Of a stretch of 64,000 bases of DNA, positions 8,679-18,084 are shown piece after piece. Within the stretch, counting starts at the first letter, position 1. Each line of letters starts with the position of its first letter. Source of the stretch: CAZSAK01 sp964605155. Lineage in GTDB: Bacteria; Pseudomonadota; Gammaproteobacteria; SZUA-140. Under the pieces are notes generated by a model. It ran no database searches. It was not told the DNA's origin and was given only the letters and a program-made list of their open reading frames with translations. The position numbers and the translations under genes are program-made. The stretch lies in assembly GCA_964605155.1 (NCBI GenBank), contig CAZSAK010000012.1:1-64000 (forward strand). Reading direction: 5' to 3'.

Positions 8679-11081
8679 TCATGACTGGCCGGATCCCCAT
8701 GTCCAGTTACGTATCTCGGGCATATCCTGTCCATATCGCGTTATATAGTGTTTGTGATCAATACCCTTATCACGAATGACCTGTTTCAGATAGGCGGCTG
8801 TATATCCCAGTTTGGGTACGCGGTCGATTACATCCGACACCAGATGATATCTGTCAAGATCATTACGCACCACCATGTCGAAGGGAGTCGTCGTGGTTCC
8901 TTCTTCCTTGTATCCCCTGACATGGAGATTCTTGTGGTTGGTGCGGCGGTATGTCAGGCGGTGAATCAACCATGGATAACCATGATAGGCAAAGATGATC
9001 GGCTTATCGGTAGTAAACAATGTATCGAAATCCTTGTCTGACAGGCCGTGAGGATGTTCTTCTTCCGGTTGCAGGGTCATCAGGTCAACGACATTCACGA
9101 CACGAACCCTGAGTTCAGGCAGGTGTTTCCTGATAAGATCAACTGCTGCCAGTGTCTCGAGTGTCGGCACATCACCCGCGCACGCCATCACGACATCAGG
9201 TTCACTGTCCTGGTCATTGCTTGCCCACTTCCAGATTCCGATTCCCGCCGTACAGTGTTTTATCGCAGAATCCATATCAAGCCATTGGAGTTGCGGTTGT
9301 TTGCCGGCGACAATGACGTTGATAAAGTCGCGGCTGTTAAGACATTTGTCGGTTATATACAGCAGGGTATTGGCATCGGGCGGTAAATAGACCCGGATGA
9401 TGTCTGCCTTCTTGTTGATCACATGATCTATGAAACCCGGGTCCTGATGCGAAAACCCGTTATGGTCCTGACGCCACACATGCGAGGTCAGCAAGTAGTT
9501 CAGCGATGCAATCGGTCTGCGCCAGGGAATCTCCTTACTGGTCACTTTGAGCCACTTGGCGTGCTGATTGAACATCGAGTCGACGATGTGAATAAAGGCT
9601 TCGTAGCACGAAAACAGGCCGTGCCTGCCCGTCAGCAGGTAACCTTCCAGCCAGCCCTGGCAAGTATGTTCGCTGAGTATCTCCATCACCCTGCCATCGG
9701 GCGCGAGATGATCGTCCTCGGGGATGGTATCAGCCATCCATGCCCTGTCGGTGACATCAAACAACGCACCAAGCCGGTTCGAGGCCGTTTCATCCGGCCC
9801 CATGATGCGAAAGTTGCGGCTTTTTTCGTTGAGCTTCATGATGTCGCGCAACAACGTACCCATCACGCGCGTCGATTCGGCGAATACTGTTCCGGGCTTG
9901 GGGACATCGACGGCATAATCCCGGAAATCGGGCATCCTCAGCTCCCTGAGCAATATCCCGCCGTTGGCGTGCGGGTTTGCGCCCATGCGCCGCGCGCCCT
10001 GGGGCGCCAACTCGGCTAAATCGGTGATGAAGGTGCCGTTGTCGTCAAACAATTCCTCGGGCCGGTAGCCGCGCATCCACTCCTCCAGAAGTTTCAGGTG
10101 TGCCGGTTTGGTCGCAAGTTCGGCGAACGGTACCTGATGGGAGCGCCAGTAGCCCTCGGTTTTCTTGCCGTCGACCTCTTTGGGGCCGGTCCAGCCTTTA
10201 GGCGTGCGCAGTACGATCATCGGCCAGAGCAGCCGGCGCGTATCGCCCTCGTTGCGTGCGTGTTGTTGTATCGCGAGGATTTCATCGATCACTCGATCCA
10301 GCGTTGCCGCCATCTGATTGTGCACCAGTTCGGGGTCGGACCCTTCAACGAAATAGGGCTTGTACCCGTAACCCGACATCAGATCTTCCAATTCATCGCG
10401 GCTGATCCGGGCCAGGATGGTCGGGTTGGCGATCTTGTAACCGTTCAGATGCAGGATCGGCAATACCACCCCGTCACGGACCGGATTGAGAAACTTGTTG
10501 GAATGCCAAGCGGTTGCAAGCGGACCGGTCTCGGCCTCACCGTCCCCGATGACACAACAGGCAATCAGATCGGGATTGTCGAAAACCGCGCCGAAGGCGT
10601 GACTCAGTGAATAACCCAGTTCCCCGCCTTCATGGATAGAACCCGGTGTCTCGGGGGCGACGTGACTGGGGATGCCGCCTGGAAAGGAGAATTGCCGGAA
10701 GAGTTTTTTCATGCCCTCCTTGTCCTGGGTAATATCGGGATAGATCTCGCTGTAAGTCCCTTCAAGATAGGTGTTGGCTACCAGGCCCGGTCCTCCGTGA
10801 CCGGGTCCGGTAATGTAGATGACGTTGAGATCACGGGCCTTGATGAGGCGATTGAAATGCACGTAGATAAAATTGAGTCCCGGTGTTGTTCCCCAATGCC
10901 CCAGCAGTCTGGGTTTTACATGATCGAGGGTAAGAGGTTCTTTCAGCAAGGGATTATCGAGCAGATAAATCTGTCCTACCGACAGATAATTGGCCGCCCG
11001 CCAATAGGCATTGATCTTTTCTAATTCTGCTGCCGGCAGGTAGTTTTCCGATTTATCTTGAGTTGACGCTACTGTATTCAT
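8679..11081 (-). CDS. xfp: phosphoketolase (xylulose-5-P/fructose-6-P)
   Basis: Thiamine-diphosphate enzyme of 800 residues that cleaves xylulose 5-phosphate and/or fructose 6-phosphate with phosphate to give acetyl phosphate plus glyceraldehyde 3-phosphate or erythrose 4-phosphate. Visible signatures are YITGPGHGGPG, SHAFGAVFDNPD, and CCVIGDGEAETGPLA. The frame stays open to 11111, but ATG at 11081 has AAGGAGG six bases upstream, so it is the start. ackA ends 13 bases before, so acetyl phosphate can be converted to acetate and ATP by the adjacent gene product. Confidence 0.95.
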   Translation of the reverse strand: MNTVASTQDKSENYLPAAELEKINAYWRAANYLSVGQIYLLDNPLLKEPLTLDHVKPRLLGHWGTTPGLNFIYVHFNRLIKARDLNVIYITGPGHGGPGLVANTYLEGTYSEIYPDITQDKEGMKKLFRQFSFPGGIPSHVAPETPGSIHEGGELGYSLSHAFGAVFDNPDLIACCVIGDGEAETGPLATAWHSNKFLNPVRDGVVLPILHLNGYKIANPTILARISRDELEDLMSGYGYKPYFVEGSDPELVHNQMAATLDRVIDEILAIQQHARNEGDTRRLLWPMIVLRTPKGWTGPKEVDGKKTEGYWRSHQVPFAELATKPAHLKLLEEWMRGYRPEELFDDNGTFITDLAELAPQGARRMGANPHANGGILLRELRMPDFRDYAVDVPKPGTVFAESTRVMGTLLRDIMKLNEKSRNFRIMGPDETASNRLGALFDVTDRAWMADTIPEDDHLAPDGRVMEILSEHTCQGWLEGYLLTGRHGLFSCYEAFIHIVDSMFNQHAKWLKVTSKEIPWRRPIASLNYLLTSHVWRQDHNGFSHQDPGFIDHVINKKADIIRVYLPPDANTLLYITDKCLNSRDFINVIVAGKQPQLQWLDMDSAIKHCTAGIGIWKWASNDQDSEPDVVMACAGDVPTLETLAAVDLIRKHLPELRVRVVNVVDLMTLQPEEEHPHGLSDKDFDTLFTTDKPIIFAYHGYPWLIHRLTYRRTNHKNLHVRGYKEEGTTTTPFDMVVRNDLDRYHLVSDVIDRVPKLGYTAAYLKQVIRDKGIDHKHYITRYGQDMPEIRNWTWGSGQS

Positions 11082-11094
11082 CACTTCCTCCTTC

Positions 11095-12207
11095 CTAGCT
11101 GCCTGTTGCAAGAAATGCTACGGCCTCTCGCGCCATAACCATGGCCTCATCGACGGGTATTACCCGTATATCACTGCGGGACCGTGAGCTATGTATCGCC
11201 GACGGGTGACGGTCGGCAGTCCGATTGGCGGCATCATCGAGATCTATACCCAGCCATTCGAGGCCCGCGAATATCTTTTGCCTGATCACCGCACTGTGTT
11301 CCCCGATCCCGCCGCCGACCAGTATGGCATCACAACCGCCGAGCACGACCAGGTACGCGCCGATGTACTTCCTGACACGATAACAAAACACATCCACGGC
11401 CAGTTGCGATGCAGCGTCATCGGCGGCCAGTAACTCACGCATGTCATCGCTGAGTCCTGATATACCCAGCAGTCCGGACTGCCGGTTAAGGAAATCATCA
11501 AGCTCATCAAGTGCGACATGTCCTTCCCGTTGCAGATAGATGATGAGCCCGGGGTCGACATCACCGCATCGCGTCGCCATCACCAGTCCCTCGAGGGGTG
11601 TAAAGCCCATCGAGGTATCGATGGCCGTCCCCCGGTCGATGGCCGTGATCGAACAACCCGATCCCAATTGCAGGGTAATCGCCTTGCCGCCCTCCTGTAA
11701 TTCGGGTTTCAAGTCCCGCCAGCCGGACCACATGGCATAATGCGCCAGACCGTGAAAGCCGTATCTGCGGATACCCAGACGTTGACACACATCATGTGGC
11801 AATGCATATGTCATTGCTACGCTCGACATGTGCCTGAAAAACCCGGTATCAAAAGCCGCCAACTGGATAACACGATCACCCAGCACCTCCCTGCAATAGT
11901 GGATCAGGTTCAAGGCGGCATGGTTGTGTAACGGAGCCATCGGAATCAGTCGCTCTATCTCCGATTCGACCTGAGGATCGATCCTGCATGTCGATGTCAG
12001 TTTGTCACCACCGTGAACAACGCGATGTATGACCACATTGCAATCCAGGGCATCATGCTCCTCCAGCAGATGCCTGAAACGACGACTGTCTGAAATGTCA
12101 TCTGCAGAACAGTGGACTGAATTGACTGCTTGCAGCGCATCATCGTCGTGATAAAAAACCGACAACCGCAGAGAAGAACTGCCTGCATTGACCGTGATCA
12201 GTTTCAT
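11095..12207 (-). CDS. ackA: acetate kinase
   Basis: Converts acetyl phosphate and ADP to acetate and ATP. Conserved blocks are TVNAGSSS, VVIHRVVHGGD, APLHNHAAL, FDTGFF, RRYGFHG, TRCGDVDPG and VDEAMVMA, so the nucleotide and acetate sites are intact. At about 370 residues it is shorter than E. coli AckA (about 400). The frame can also begin with TTG at 12213, but ATG at 12207 is more likely. It sits between the glucan phosphorylase and phosphoketolase genes; together they form a glucan-to-acetate route. Confidence 0.93.
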   Translation of the reverse strand: MKLITVNAGSSSLRLSVFYHDDDALQAVNSVHCSADDISDSRRFRHLLEEHDALDCNVVIHRVVHGGDKLTSTCRIDPQVESEIERLIPMAPLHNHAALNLIHYCREVLGDRVIQLAAFDTGFFRHMSSVAMTYALPHDVCQRLGIRRYGFHGLAHYAMWSGWRDLKPELQEGGKAITLQLGSGCSITAIDRGTAIDTSMGFTPLEGLVMATRCGDVDPGLIIYLQREGHVALDELDDFLNRQSGLLGISGLSDDMRELLAADDAASQLAVDVFCYRVRKYIGAYLVVLGGCDAILVGGGIGEHSAVIRQKIFAGLEWLGIDLDDAANRTADRHPSAIHSSRSRSDIRVIPVDEAMVMAREAVAFLATGS

Positions 12208-12267
12208 TTTCAATAAATTGAAATAAGTTTGCCGATGAAGCGGTATCGATGCCCTGTGAATGGCGGA

Positions 12268-13962
12268 TCAGCCGAGATAGGCTTCGGTGGCGTAACGCCG
12301 CATCATGCGATGGCTGTTGAAAAACGAGGCGTTCTTGGTAATCGCTCCCTTCATTATCCGGATCCAGCCGTCGCGGTCCTGGTAATACAGGGGCAATACA
12401 ATATTTTCCAGTTTATCATAGAGTGCTCCTGCGTCATTACCGTTGGCCGATTCCATACTGTCACCGATCGCCCACCCTGTAACGCCCTCTATACAGCCCT
12501 CGAGCCACCAGCCATCGAGTACGCTGAGGCTGGGAACACCGTTAAAACACGCCTTCATGCCGCTGGTGCCGGATGCCTCCATAGGACGCAATGGGGTGTT
12601 CAGCCAGATATCGCAACCGCTCACCAGTGCTAGGGCGATATCCATGTCATAGTTGGGCAGATATACCATCGGGATAACCCCCTCGAGCTGTTGTATATGA
12701 TTATGCAACTCCTGTATCAACCGTTTGCCGGGATCATCATTCGGGTGTGCCTTGCCGGACACCACAATCTGAAACGGCCATTGCTGGGCAATGGCCTTGA
12801 GTCGTTCAAGATCGGAAAACAACAGATCAGGGCGTTTGTACGCCGTCATCCGGCGGGCGAATCCGATAATCGGCACCTTCGTCTTGAGTTTTTTACCGGT
12901 CAGCGTCGTGACCTTGTCCATCAGCTGCTGCCTCGCCTGCTCGTGGGCCTCCCATATGGAAGCATCCGAGATACAACAATCGGCGCGCACCAGTAGTTCG
13001 GGTTCATGGCACCAACCCGTCATATGCTGGTCATACAGCCTTGCAAAGCTCGGACTGGTCCAGGTATAGGGATGTACGCCATTGGTAACCGCGCGCACCT
13101 GGTGGCCGGGGAACATTCTGCTCGATACCTCGGCATGGCGTTTTGCCACGCCGTTTACATACTCACTAAGATTAAGCGCGAGTCGAGTCATATTCATCTT
13201 ATCCTGGCCGGCGAGCCGCTTTAACAGATCCATGTCGATAAAACCGTCGGCAAGCTGCTGCACGATCTCGTATGAAAAACGGTCATGACCGGCCTCAACC
13301 GGCGTATGCGTGGTAAAGCAGCACAATTCCCGTACCCTGGGTATATCATAGCGGGCATCACCTGCCTGTATATCCCTTGAAAGATAGGCATAGCGACGCA
13401 GCAATTCGAGCGCCAGCATCGCCGAATGTCCCTCGTTCATATGGTACTGGCGAATGTCAAAGCCCAGTGCCTGCAACATGCGTACCCCGCCGACACCGAG
13501 GATAAATTCCTGCTTGAAACGATAGCTATCATCTCCACCATAGAGATAGTGGGTCAGCTGGCGGTCGCTCTCCTGATTTTCAGGCAGATCCGTATCCAGC
13601 AGTATGACCGGTTGCTCGCCGTTTATATGGCCTTTCAAAACATATAACCAGGCGGATATCCACACGGTCCTGTCACCCAGTATCACGGCTGTCTTGGCAC
13701 CCAGTTGCGATGCCCACTGTGACGGATCCCATGACGCCGGATGTTCTACTTGATGTCCTTGTGGATCGATCTCCTGCTGAAAATACCCGGCGCGGCTGAC
13801 CAGGCTGACAGCAACAATGGGCAATTCAAGGTCTGCCGCGGATCTGATGGTATCACCCGCCAGCACACCCAACCCGCCACTGTAGGTGGGTATCTCGTTA
13901 CTCAAGGCGATTTCCATGGAAAAATACGCGATGCGCGGTTCATGCGTGAATTCAGAAAGCAT
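12268..13962 (-). CDS. glgP: alpha-glucan (glycogen) phosphorylase, short form
   Basis: GT35-family phosphorylase that releases glucose 1-phosphate from glycogen or other alpha-glucans. About 564 residues, the short type without the N-terminal regulatory extension of E. coli GlgP. It begins IAYFSMEIALSNEIPTYSGGLG, and later shows YHMNEGHSA, VTNGVHPYTW, GFARRMTAYKR and MEASGTSGMKACFNG, the last containing the pyridoxal-phosphate lysine region. ATG at 13962 has GAGG 6 bases upstream and is preferred to TTG at 13986. It is first in the minus-strand run followed by ackA and xfp. Confidence 0.92.
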   Translation of the reverse strand: MLSEFTHEPRIAYFSMEIALSNEIPTYSGGLGVLAGDTIRSAADLELPIVAVSLVSRAGYFQQEIDPQGHQVEHPASWDPSQWASQLGAKTAVILGDRTVWISAWLYVLKGHINGEQPVILLDTDLPENQESDRQLTHYLYGGDDSYRFKQEFILGVGGVRMLQALGFDIRQYHMNEGHSAMLALELLRRYAYLSRDIQAGDARYDIPRVRELCCFTTHTPVEAGHDRFSYEIVQQLADGFIDMDLLKRLAGQDKMNMTRLALNLSEYVNGVAKRHAEVSSRMFPGHQVRAVTNGVHPYTWTSPSFARLYDQHMTGWCHEPELLVRADCCISDASIWEAHEQARQQLMDKVTTLTGKKLKTKVPIIGFARRMTAYKRPDLLFSDLERLKAIAQQWPFQIVVSGKAHPNDDPGKRLIQELHNHIQQLEGVIPMVYLPNYDMDIALALVSGCDIWLNTPLRPMEASGTSGMKACFNGVPSLSVLDGWWLEGCIEGVTGWAIGDSMESANGNDAGALYDKLENIVLPLYYQDRDGWIRIMKGAITKNASFFNSHRMMRRYATEAYLG

Positions 13963-14465
13963 ACCTACCCTCGACCCATGATCCAATCCTGAAATAAAGC
14001 AGATATAAAAGCAGAAAAAATCCCACGGGAACTTTAAATATTATGCAAGTAACAGCTTAATGAATTATTTTTGCAACGCAGTAGTATTTTAGATTTACCG
14101 GCAGCAGAAACGTCCATCGCTGATTAATATCCCAGGAAAACTACCGGGTTCAATAAACTCCCGACTTGATATGTTGTTGCACTTAATTGCTGACTGCGCC
14201 GATATCATAAATGACTCTTTTATGTTAAAGACCTCGACAAATTGTACGTTTTTTCATACATTGTGTTGTGTATCTAATAACAACTATATATTGGGAATTG
14301 GGATCGATTCTAAGCTATTTGAGTCTAACGGGGTCGTCATAGTTCATTATGTTGATTAAATTGCTGAAATCGATGAAGTCCGGTCTATCTATCATAATAC
14401 CCGGTATTCATACAAATAACATAACTTCTCTCAACATCCTGTGAATTTCTCATAGTGCAGCAAAT
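13963..14465. other. AT-rich intergenic region between divergent operons
   Basis: About 500 bases separate the minus-strand glgP-ackA-xfp run from the plus-strand hyf-like operon. It is clearly more AT-rich than the genes on either side and must hold both promoters. A 62-codon frame at 14171-14359 has no ribosome binding site or recognisable content. I see no convincing RNA structure. Confidence 0.5.
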
Positions 14466-16484
14466 ATGAGTGGGATGTTCTGGGCATTGTCTGCACCATC
14501 CTTGGCACTCGCAGCTTTTGTCAGCGGTATATCATTATTCGGCTCTCATGACATTCAACGGCGTGTCGTATGTCTGCTACTTGTTCTCTCGGGGATGTCG
14601 GCAGTTATTGCAGGTCTTGCAGGTTTACTTGCATCTCCGATCACAGCAACGCTGCCCATCGGCCTCCCCTGGTTACCAATGCATATACGTCTCGATGGAC
14701 TCGCTGGTTTTTTTCTCCTGGTCATTGGATTACTGGTAAGTGCGGTGTCGTTGTACTCCATGGGTTACATGCGTCAGCTTGCCGCCCGGTTTAATGTCAC
14801 GACCTTGTATGTCTTCATGCCCCTATTTGTTACCGGAATGCTTGGCGTGGTGATCGCTGATGATGCCTATAGCTTCATGATTTTCTGGGAACTGATGAGT
14901 GTTGCATCCTATTTTCTGGTGACCTTAGACCATGAACAGGATGCCAACCGCAAGGCAGGTTTTCTGTATTTATTGATGGCTCATCTCGGCGGCCTGCTGA
15001 TTCTCGGCAGTTTCGCTGTTCTCTATGCAACTAGTGGTTCCTTCGAATTTGATGTAATGCATAACGCGGTACTGACTCCGACGTGGGCGTCATTGAGCTT
15101 CATACTGGCTCTGTGTGGATTTGGTATGAAGGCCGGGCTCATTCCGTTCCATGCCTGGCTACCGGAAGCCCACCCGGTAGCACCCTCCAATGCTTCAGCT
15201 TTAATGAGCGGAATCATGATCAAGGTAGCGATATTCGGTTTCCTGCGGGTAGTCTGGGACCTCGTGGGACTGGAACACGCAGCCTGGTGGTGGGGTGGCC
15301 TGGTACTGACAGCCGGTTCCAGTTCGGCAGTCGGGGGAGTGTTGCTCGCCTTACAACAACATGATCTCAAGCGGCTGTTAGCTTATCACTCGGTGGAAAA
15401 CATCGGCATTATTGCCATCGGCCTCGGTTTGGGGATGATCTTCGCTTATTATGATTACCCGACATTGGCGGCCCTGGGATTAGTAGCTGCACTCTATCAC
15501 ACACTCAACCATGCACTATTCAAGGGACTGTTGTTCATGGGCGCGGGCGCGGTTTTGCACTCTGCCCATTCCCGTAACATGGAACAACTTGGTGGTCTGA
15601 TACAGCGCATGCCACGCACAGCAGTATTGTTTCTGATCGGCTGTATCTCTATCTCTGCACTGCCGCCTTTTAATGGCTTCGTCTCGGAGTGGCTCACTTT
15701 TCAGGCAGCGTTGATGGCCCCGCAACTGAAAGGCACCATACTCGCAGCCCTGATACCGTTTTCGGCAGCTATGCTCGCCCTCGCCGGCGCATTGGCGGCT
15801 GCATGCTTTGTTAAAGTGTTCGGTATCGTTTTCCAGGGTTCCCCACGCAGTCAAGGCGCAGCCGAGGCGCATGAAGTGGACGGCTGGATGCAACTCGGCA
15901 TGGCGATTCCCGCTGTCCTGTGTCTGCTGCTGGGCGTGTTGCCCGTATGGATGATTCCGCTGATTGATGCCGTTCCCGATATTCTGGTAAATGCAACGCT
16001 CGGTGAATCGGTCGCCAACAGCGGCTGGCTATGGTTGACCCCGATTGCTGAGGCACGTGCATCGTATTCGCCCATTATCGTATTGCTGGCATTATTACTG
16101 GCCGGAGGCGTATTCCTGTTCATCCAATATCGCGGTGCAGTAAAGCGTCGGACTGCGCCATGGAACTGTGGGTATTCTTATCCCAATACGCGTATGCAAT
16201 ATACTGCTACCAGTTTTTCACAACCGCTGCGGCGAATTTTTGCCAATCTTTACCAAACCCAGGACAAACTTCTACGTACCGAGCATGGCAACACGCTGCT
16301 GACAAAAAAGATACATTACCAGGTGCATGTCCAGGATTTGATCTGGCGCTATTTCTATTTGCCCATCAGACAAACTATCGAATGGCTGACGCGGCAGGTC
16401 GATTGGCTGCATGAGCAACAAATACATGGCTATCTTACCTTCACCTTTATAACCTTGCTGATCCTGCTGGGAATGCTGCTATGA
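14466..16484 (+). CDS. hyfB: Hyf-like membrane subunit B (NuoL/M/N antiporter-type)
   Basis: Polytopic inner-membrane protein of 672 residues, the same length as E. coli HyfB. The proton-antiporter domain (about 100-430) has FMIFWELMSVASYFLVTL, HAWLPEAHPVAPSNASALMSG, LLAYHSVENIG and HTLNHALFKGLLFMGAG, including the Lys and Glu/His residues thought to carry protons in complex-I antiporter subunits. A long C-terminal tail with a final membrane helix follows. It is the first gene of a six-gene operon with 4-base overlaps. There is no clear ribosome binding site; ATG at 14475 is an alternative. Confidence 0.9.
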   Translation: MSGMFWALSAPSLALAAFVSGISLFGSHDIQRRVVCLLLVLSGMSAVIAGLAGLLASPITATLPIGLPWLPMHIRLDGLAGFFLLVIGLLVSAVSLYSMGYMRQLAARFNVTTLYVFMPLFVTGMLGVVIADDAYSFMIFWELMSVASYFLVTLDHEQDANRKAGFLYLLMAHLGGLLILGSFAVLYATSGSFEFDVMHNAVLTPTWASLSFILALCGFGMKAGLIPFHAWLPEAHPVAPSNASALMSGIMIKVAIFGFLRVVWDLVGLEHAAWWWGGLVLTAGSSSAVGGVLLALQQHDLKRLLAYHSVENIGIIAIGLGLGMIFAYYDYPTLAALGLVAALYHTLNHALFKGLLFMGAGAVLHSAHSRNMEQLGGLIQRMPRTAVLFLIGCISISALPPFNGFVSEWLTFQAALMAPQLKGTILAALIPFSAAMLALAGALAAACFVKVFGIVFQGSPRSQGAAEAHEVDGWMQLGMAIPAVLCLLLGVLPVWMIPLIDAVPDILVNATLGESVANSGWLWLTPIAEARASYSPIIVLLALLLAGGVFLFIQYRGAVKRRTAPWNCGYSYPNTRMQYTATSFSQPLRRIFANLYQTQDKLLRTEHGNTLLTKKIHYQVHVQDLIWRYFYLPIRQTIEWLTRQVDWLHEQQIHGYLTFTFITLLILLGMLL

Positions 16485-17428
16485 GCCTGTGGATCTGGAA
16501 CCTCATTGAAGCACTGTTAATTATCGGTATGGCGCCTTTCACTGCCACATTGGTAAAAAGACTCAAGGCACGATTGCAAAACAGGCGCGGCCCACCATTG
16601 TTACAGGGTTATCGTAATCTCGCCAAGTTATTTATTAAACAACCTGTACTTGCATCACAAGCATCGTGGTTGTTTCGAGCCGCGCCCTATGTCATCTTCG
16701 CAGCGACATCGCTGGCCGCAGCCATCATGCCGGTGATTCTGGTCGCTACGCCGTTGACCTCCGCCGCCGACATTATTGCGCTCGTGGCATTGCTGGCATT
16801 GGCGCGTTTCTTTACCGCACTTGGTGCCATGGATGTCGGCACCGCTTTCGGTGGCATGGGTGCCAGCCGGGAGATGACCTTCGCCGCGTTGACGGAACCC
16901 GCATTGTTGATGAGTATATTTGTTCTCTCCATGGTGGCACACAGCACGAATATGACAGCCATGATCGATATCGTGCTTAACACTGGCCTCGGTCTGCGTC
17001 CGTCATTGGCCTTTGCCCTCGCCGCCCTGGGCCTGGTGACCATCGCCGAGACAGGCCGCATTCCAGTGGACAATCCGGCCACTCATCTGGAATTGACCAT
17101 GGTCCACGAGGCTATGATCCTGGAATACTCCGGACGTTACCTGGCACTTATCGAGTGGGCCAACCAGATCAAACTATTGCTGTTTGCCACCCTGATACTC
17201 AATCTGTTTTTCCCATGGGGAATGGCCGGCAGTCCCGATCCCCTCTATATGGTGATCGCCGCTGTTGCATGGTTCGGCAAGCTGCTAGTGCTGTTTGTGT
17301 TACTGGCACTGTTTGAAACCTGGATGGCAAAGATGCGCATCTTTCGCGTGCCGGAGTACCTTGGACTGGCATTCCTGCTGGCAATACTGGGTATGCTGAC
17401 CCACTATATTCTGGAGGTTGGCGTGTAA
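16481..17428 (+). CDS. hyfC: Hyf-like membrane subunit C (NuoH type)
   Basis: 315 residues with about eight membrane helices, homologous to HyfC/HycD and complex I NuoH, which anchors the peripheral arm to the membrane arm. Recognisable blocks are LKARLQNRRGPPLLQGYRNL near the N-terminus, GGMGASREMTFAALTEPAL, and the acidic loop TGRIPVDNPATHLELTMVHEA. It overlaps the hyfB-like stop by ATGA and the next start by one base. Confidence 0.92.
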   Translation: MSLWIWNLIEALLIIGMAPFTATLVKRLKARLQNRRGPPLLQGYRNLAKLFIKQPVLASQASWLFRAAPYVIFAATSLAAAIMPVILVATPLTSAADIIALVALLALARFFTALGAMDVGTAFGGMGASREMTFAALTEPALLMSIFVLSMVAHSTNMTAMIDIVLNTGLGLRPSLAFALAALGLVTIAETGRIPVDNPATHLELTMVHEAMILEYSGRYLALIEWANQIKLLLFATLILNLFFPWGMAGSPDPLYMVIAAVAWFGKLLVLFVLLALFETWMAKMRIFRVPEYLGLAFLLAILGMLTHYILEVGV

Positions 17429-18084
17429 TGCAGGTCACACTCTTGCAGCAATGGGTAGGTGTTGCGGCAGCTATGATGTTACTGGTTGTATTTGCGCTGC
17501 TGGCGCAACGCCACATGCATGCCCTGCTGCGCTGGTTTGCGCTTCAGGGTATTGTGCTGGCGTTGACCTCGGCGCTGGTCGCAAATGTCGCTGACGTGCC
17601 TGAGCTATATATCTCAGCAATACTTGCGCTTATCCTCAAAGGTGTACTGTTACCATGGATGTTATGGCGCATCGTGATCAATCTTGGCATGCACCGTGAA
17701 GTTGAGCCCCTGGTCAATGTATCGGTGACATTGCTGATTGGTGCCGCGCTGGTGCTGTTCTCGTTTTATGTCAGCCTGCCTATTGAAAAGCTCTCACAGC
17801 TGGTAACACGCAACACCATTGCCATTGCACTGGCATGCGTACTACTCAGCATGCTGATGATGATCACACGCCGCAAGGCAATCACCCAGGTAGTCGGCTT
17901 TCTCGCCATGGAAAACGCCCTATTCTTCACTGCAACATCCACAACCTATGGTATGCCGTTGCTGGTGGAGATCGGGGTGGCATTCGACGTCCTGATCGCA
18001 GCACTGGTATTTGGCCTGTTCTTCTTCCAGATCCGCAAAACGTTTGATTCGCTCAATCTCGAAGACCTGGAGGATAGACAGTGA
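17428..18084 (+). CDS. hyfE: Hyf-like membrane subunit E (NuoK-like)
   Basis: Integral membrane protein of 218 residues matching HyfE (216 in E. coli), a family related to NuoK/MrpC with additional helices. It shows the internal segments LILKGVLLPWMLWRI and VGFLAMENALFFTAT; the Glu in the latter resembles the buried glutamate of NuoK. The start overlaps the hyfC-like stop (TAATG), with GGAGG 11 bases upstream. Confidence 0.88.
   Translation: MQVTLLQQWVGVAAAMMLLVVFALLAQRHMHALLRWFALQGIVLALTSALVANVADVPELYISAILALILKGVLLPWMLWRIVINLGMHREVEPLVNVSVTLLIGAALVLFSFYVSLPIEKLSQLVTRNTIAIALACVLLSMLMMITRRKAITQVVGFLAMENALFFTATSTTYGMPLLVEIGVAFDVLIAALVFGLFFFQIRKTFDSLNLEDLEDRQ

Noticed and set aside
14171..14359. 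62-codon frame in the glgP-hyfB gap
   Set aside because: No ribosome binding site, AT-rich low-information translation and no family features.
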